A stretch of DNA of 9,908 bases from Ferruginibacter sp. (GTDB lineage Bacteria > Bacteroidota > Bacteroidia > Chitinophagales > Chitinophagaceae): NCBI GenBank assembly GCA_030831725.1, contig JAURKN010000185.1:1-9908 (forward strand), read 5' to 3'. Below the pieces are notes generated by a model. The model was not told the DNA's origin, made no database searches, and saw nothing but the letters and a program-made list of their open reading frames with translations. The translations under genes were made by a program, and so were the position numbers. Within the stretch, counting starts at the first letter, position 1. The number at the start of each line of letters is the position of its first letter. Of the stretch, positions 7,801-9,908 are shown in pieces.

Positions 7801-9328
7801 TAGTTAATGATGATGTTGTTGCGCTTCCAGTGAGTGGGTTCAATAAAAGATATGAGGGACCACCGGTACAATTTTGTGAACGCAATGAAAAAACATAGAA
7901 TGAATACGTTGTTGAAGGTTGAAGCGAATCTGCTGTGAATGCGCCAATGGCAACTCGATCCGTTACGATTCCATTGCCAATCACATCTCCTTTTACGTAA
8001 CTGATTCCATTTGATGGCTGCGTAGAAAGTACCTGGTTGTTGGTTCTAATAACCAAATATTCATCAGCATCAGGAGAAGTTGTGAATGTTGAAAGCAAAT
8101 CATAAGGCGTAATTCCGGAAAAGGAAATTCCAGTGGGTTGAGATGTTGGCGGAACACAGGGCTGTAAACCGCTTTTTGTGGTAAATGAAACCTGAAGCGG
8201 GTTTGTGGTAAGATACAATGGACCACCGATACAATTGCTGTTGAAAGCGAAAATGAAAAGATGATAATTGCTGTTCGGATTGAGTCCGTTCAAGCTGATA
8301 TTGGTACTATCAGATACAGCTGCTACAAATGCATCGTCTATGTCGTCACCAGCGGCATAAGTTTGTCCGTCGACAGGCAATTGATTCAATGTGGATGAGG
8401 CACTAACGATATATATGTATTGGTCTGAAGCAGGATTAGATTGGGTTAGTGTTCCTATAATGCTAACGGAGCCTGTGTCTGTGATTTGAAAAGACTGAGG
8501 CTGAACTGTGGGTCGTGTGCACGCGATGGCCTGTGGTAAAACATCTGCCCAGGTCAGTCCGACGCTGATTTCATCAAGCTCAATGAATGGAGTCGCCAAA
8601 GTGGTGCTTTGTCGGAGCAATACTGCGCTGATGGGTGATGCATCCGTGGATGGAGCTGCAGTCAAATTGGGCACTGGCTCAAGGCTTGCACCAAATGAAT
8701 TCGGATTGATCCATAATTTGGAAACATCATTGTTGGAACCGGAAATGATTTGATGGCCAACAACTATGAGATAGGTGGAATCTGTATTGAGTTGAAGACT
8801 GCTCCATGAAATGGCAGAAGTACTTCTGCTGCTGACACCAATCTGATACGTTGACGATGTTGTAGTGGTTCTTCGAAGTTGGACACATGCGGCATAAACA
8901 GTATTGGAAGATGTAAGGGAGAAGAAGTATCCACCAGTTGTATTGATACTCCCAATCTGTTTCACATTCAAAAGGAAAGAGGAATAAACTGTGGTTCCTA
9001 TTGTGCTTTGTGGTGAAAAATAACGGATCGCATCACAGCCATCCCCATCAAACTGTATCTTGTTTCCTTCAGATGGAAACATTCCGGGATAACTGAGATT
9101 TCCACTTATGGTCAAGATGGAATCTCCTGTGTTCAAATTGGACCAAAGACCTCCGGAAGTTGCGTTCAAACCATTTGTAGTTCCGGCAGCATATTGAAAA
9201 GACTCCTTTAATAAAACCTGGGCCTGCAGATACCCTGTCGCTAATAGCAAAAAACAAGAAAATAGAATTCTTGTTGTTTTTCCAATTATGGTATGATTTT
9301 TTTCTCTCACGATTGACGCATTTTTCAC
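4847..9328 (-). CDS. Giant secreted multidomain protein with PHP (CehA/McbA-type) metallohydrolase domain and dockerin-like C-terminus
   Basis: This 1493-residue protein is exported: Arg/Lys near residues 17-20, a hydrophobic core (ILFSCFLLLATGYL) and cleavage near LQAQ (36). Domains in order: LamG-like jelly-roll (about 38-265); three fibronectin-like tandem repeats (270-626); PHP metallohydrolase (about 632-880); its C-terminal beta domain (about 880-977); a beta-sandwich module (about 985-1095); another Bacteroidota sandwich module (about 1096-1203); a GCDST/LTI repeat (about 1204-1295); and a C-terminal sandwich (about 1298-1425) ending in a dockerin-like pair of Ca loops (1434-1480). Likely metal ligands of the PHP domain are H638, H640, H676, E710, H767, D836 and H838. 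Members of the family hydrolyse phosphoester or related bonds; the substrate here is unknown. The start codon is GTG (9328-9326); a second in-frame GTG is codon 7, and the nearby ATG is out of frame. The TerC gene follows. Confidence 0.92.
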   Translation of the reverse strand: MKNASIVREKNHTIIGKTTRILFSCFLLLATGYLQAQVLLKESFQYAAGTTNGLNATSGGLWSNLNTGDSILTISGNLSYPGMFPSEGNKIQFDGDGCDAIRYFSPQSTIGTTVYSSFLLNVKQIGSINTTGGYFFSLTSSNTVYAACVQLRRTTTTSSTYQIGVSSRSTSAISWSSLQLNTDSTYLIVVGHQIISGSNNDVSKLWINPNSFGASLEPVPNLTAAPSTDASPISAVLLRQSTTLATPFIELDEISVGLTWADVLPQAIACTRPTVQPQSFQITDTGSVSIIGTLTQSNPASDQYIYIVSASSTLNQLPVDGQTYAAGDDIDDAFVAAVSDSTNISLNGLNPNSNYHLFIFAFNSNCIGGPLYLTTNPLQVSFTTKSGLQPCVPPTSQPTGISFSGITPYDLLSTFTTSPDADEYLVIRTNNQVLSTQPSNGISYVKGDVIGNGIVTDRVAIGAFTADSLQPSTTYSFYVFSLRSQNCTGGPSYLLLNPLTGSATTSSLTTNCTTPAAQPTNLTITGDQNSINGTYTASQSAQGYLVLVSTSATLTQIPTSGTTYQQGDLLGNARVAYSGSGTTFFASGLNPSTTYRVFIFSYNNLCTGGIVYLTSSPLTGQFTTASTATLNAYFGNLHAHSSYSDGNKDSTDFTPAEDYAYAKNSLQMDFLGISEHNHAGAGMSKPNYALGIAQANAATNSTFVAMYGQEWGVISGGGHLLVYGIDSLIGWETNNYDIFVAKSDYLGSAGLFKKLRQQGQAFVSYAHPNSSDYGNLSNITFNALVDSCAIGCAVESGPAFSTATNYSDYPASMSYLSYYLKMLSKGYHIGPFMDHDTHYTNFGRANEDRLVVLAPSLTKANLYAALKARRFYATQDMDTKITFTINNEPMGSIMSGSVAPSISVTVNDPTSPTSATKSIKLMYGVPGSGVLATQLTSTTSGVLNYTDNNLVTGNTRYYYLDITVNGKRSITAPIWYQKTVATSASASLQSSVSITESNISGSVLTLNLTNTQFSGFSGNPTNLNTILFTLNQAPVGTTIQSAVATSATSANITLAGTIADFDTDISNLSVTLASSLLSSASALTTNNISVTARNEQITAGTITAFSSQLRNTASSPNTLLVSGQQLSGNLRVVAPTGFQVSLISGSGYADSVVLSPNGSGTISNTTIYVRFLPTQPWSYASNMLIRSDKATTRTAAVSGTGFVTSTVCDSLQVRNTVYRTSGFYAINYLSISGQDSTAYTQLTVNQSVVRDTTASACGSFSWYGSTYVSTGTYTRKLTAANGCDSTIRLNLTITNCSASLNIKLWLEAYEQGNEMKSTLYDLGLSNDATATDSITVQLWKPTNLAQPQPDHSIKTILHKNGTANALFPSAVLNMRFYVCIKQRNTMEIWSSDSILISAQNLVDFTTDSLSAFNDGVQSSLQRLAPSKFAMFSGDVNQDGTIDILDLIEAENKAAEFQFGYLQTDCNGDGTTDLFDLQYMENNGNRFLFISRPQ
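4889..5041 (-). other. Dockerin-like C-terminal calcium-binding module
   Basis: Two EF-hand-like loops are seen: D1434-V-N-Q-D-G-T-I-D1442 and D1464-C-N-G-D-G-T-T-D1472, each with Asp/Asn at loop positions 1, 3, 5 and 9 and a trailing LD or FDL. The spacing of 30 residues fits a type I dockerin-like pair. The protein ends SRPQ shortly after. This type of C-terminus recurs in large secreted proteins of Chitinophagaceae and may be a sorting or anchoring tail; its partner is unknown. Confidence 0.75.
6689..7435 (-). other. PHP metallohydrolase domain within the giant exoprotein
   Basis: Residues about 632-880 begin FGNLHAHSSYSDG (HxH at 638/640), continue with DFLGISEHNH (H676), GQEWG (E710), SYAHPN (H767), and close with GPFMDHDTHYTNFGRANEDR, where D836-T-H838 fills the place of the usual D-N-H motif. 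The following RRFYATQD and NNEPMGS segments are also typical of CehA/McbA-like proteins. All metal-binding motifs are present, so the domain should be active. Confidence 0.88.
7451..8521 (-). repeat. Three tandem 121-residue fibronectin-like repeats in the giant exoprotein
   Basis: The units start at Cys270, Cys391 and Cys512, exactly 121 residues apart (8521-8159, 8158-7796, 7795-7451). Each begins C-x2-P-x3-QPT or similar, has a GxxYxxGDxIG-like middle, and ends LNPSTTYxFxxFxxNxxCxGGxxYL. A second cysteine recurs at 366, 487 and 606, about 95 residues after the first, suggesting one disulfide per unit. The copies differ clearly in DNA sequence, so the duplication is old. Confidence 0.85.
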
Positions 9329-9518
9329 TTGGACAAACGAAGGTAATAAAGTTTGATGTGGAAAGAAAGACCTTACCCTTTCAAATAAATTACTCCGTTT
9401 TCATACCTAAAATTGATAAGTCTTACTACATATATAATTATGTTAATACTTTTTTTAGAAAGAAAAATAACATTTCGAAATTCTAATTTGTGTGCATTGC
9501 TCATCTAAATCCCAAACA
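9329..9518. promoter_or_regulatory. Divergent AT-rich promoter region between the exoprotein and a small secreted protein
   Basis: This 190-nt region separates two divergent genes and must contain both promoters. On the plus strand TAATTTG (9484-9490), 29 nt before the ATG at 9519, resembles the Bacteroidota -7 box, but no -33 TTTG stands at a fitting distance. On the minus strand only one-mismatch matches to TAnnTTTG are seen, for example the reverse complement of 9335-9342. There is no strong hairpin. Confidence 0.3.
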
Positions 9519-9908
9519 ATGAAGAAAATAATGATGGTTCTTTCTTTGCTCGTGTTTCAACAAGTAGCCAACGCACAGTTTGTTTTTAAAGTGAATGAAA
9601 TCAAAAAAGTGACCAGAACAAAAGACGATTGGGTTTATAGTCCCATTCAAATAAAAAACAACATGGAGGTTTACTTAGACGATAGCACAGTGGTGATTAC
9701 CGGAGACGAGAATCCGCTTGTATATGTATATGGTGGTGAGGTTCAGGAGAGTGAATATGAAACCCATAAAGTGAAATTCTGGTATGCGATGGACCAAAAT
9801 TTAAAAGAAATCGGTTTCTTTCTAAAAATAGACAAAGAGGAAAAGGTTTATTTTTCATTTCTTGAAAATGTAACCGGAGATGGGATGCAGTATAACTGTG
9901 AATTTTTA
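9519..9908 (+). CDS. Secreted protein of unknown function, cut by the right edge
   Basis: An ATG at 9519 opens a frame of 130 codons without a stop to the edge. It begins MKKIMMVLSLLVFQQVANAQ, a clear signal peptide with cleavage after NAQ, so the mature protein is periplasmic or outside the cell. The mature part (FVFKVNEIKK...) is rich in charged residues and short beta-type segments such as MEVYLDDSTVVITGD and HKVKFWYAMD. I do not recognise the family. It is divergent from the giant exoprotein gene. The C-terminus is not in the window, so its full length is unknown. Confidence 0.75.
   Translation, partial: MKKIMMVLSLLVFQQVANAQFVFKVNEIKKVTRTKDDWVYSPIQIKNNMEVYLDDSTVVITGDENPLVYVYGGEVQESEYETHKVKFWYAMDQNLKEIGFFLKIDKEEKVYFSFLENVTGDGMQYNCEFL

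Noticed and set aside
9271..9486. 71-codon plus-strand frame across the divergent promoter region
   Set aside because: It overlaps the signal peptide of the exoprotein, and its Tyr/Asn/Lys/Phe-rich product reflects AT-rich intergenic DNA.
1..9908. CRISPR array, insertion sequence or toxin-antitoxin pair
   Set aside because: No regularly spaced direct repeats, no transposase motifs and no paired small genes were found on either strand.

Overview
The window reads as chromosomal DNA of a Bacteroidota bacterium, probably near the Chitinophagaceae/Sphingobacteriia. The evidence is the arm-type tyrosine recombinase with a TGLAYSD box, secreted proteins whose signal peptides end in QAQ or NAQ, Bacteroidota-type beta-sandwich modules and GCDST/LTI repeats in the giant exoprotein, A-rich leaders without clear Shine-Dalgarno sequences, and a tRNA with no encoded CCA. 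The taxonomic call is inference from these features; no marker gene is present.

Left part (1-1984): everything here lies on the minus strand. A tRNA-Phe(GAA) gene is followed by its terminator, a repeat-rich spacer and a site-specific tyrosine recombinase. Beyond the recombinase come a 322-nt spacer with a long imperfect palindrome and the first 41 codons of a gene that runs off the left edge. An integrase just past the 3' end of a tRNA and on the same strand is the usual layout of one end of an integrated element whose cargo would lie to the left. The tRNA acceptor stem has a C5-A68 mismatch, which could mean its 3' part was supplied by the element.

Middle part (2200-4831): on the plus strand are a periplasmic di-haem cytochrome c peroxidase/MauG-family lipoprotein with its own terminator, then a small unrecognised membrane-anchored protein. 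Facing them is a TerC-family membrane protein on the minus strand.

Right part (4847-9908): a 1493-codon secreted protein dominates the window. In order it has a signal peptide, a LamG-like domain, three 121-residue tandem fibronectin-like repeats with paired cysteines, a PHP (CehA/McbA-type) metallohydrolase domain, several further beta-sandwich modules and a dockerin-like C-terminus with two Ca-binding loops. It starts with GTG and lies just upstream of the TerC gene on the same strand, so the two may be co-transcribed. A divergent gene for a small secreted protein runs off the right edge.

Apart from the putative element end, the genes do not form one evident pathway. I see no CRISPR array, rRNA, insertion sequence or clear new defence system inside the window. 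If there is an unusual system, it most likely lies to the left, in the cargo of the element.
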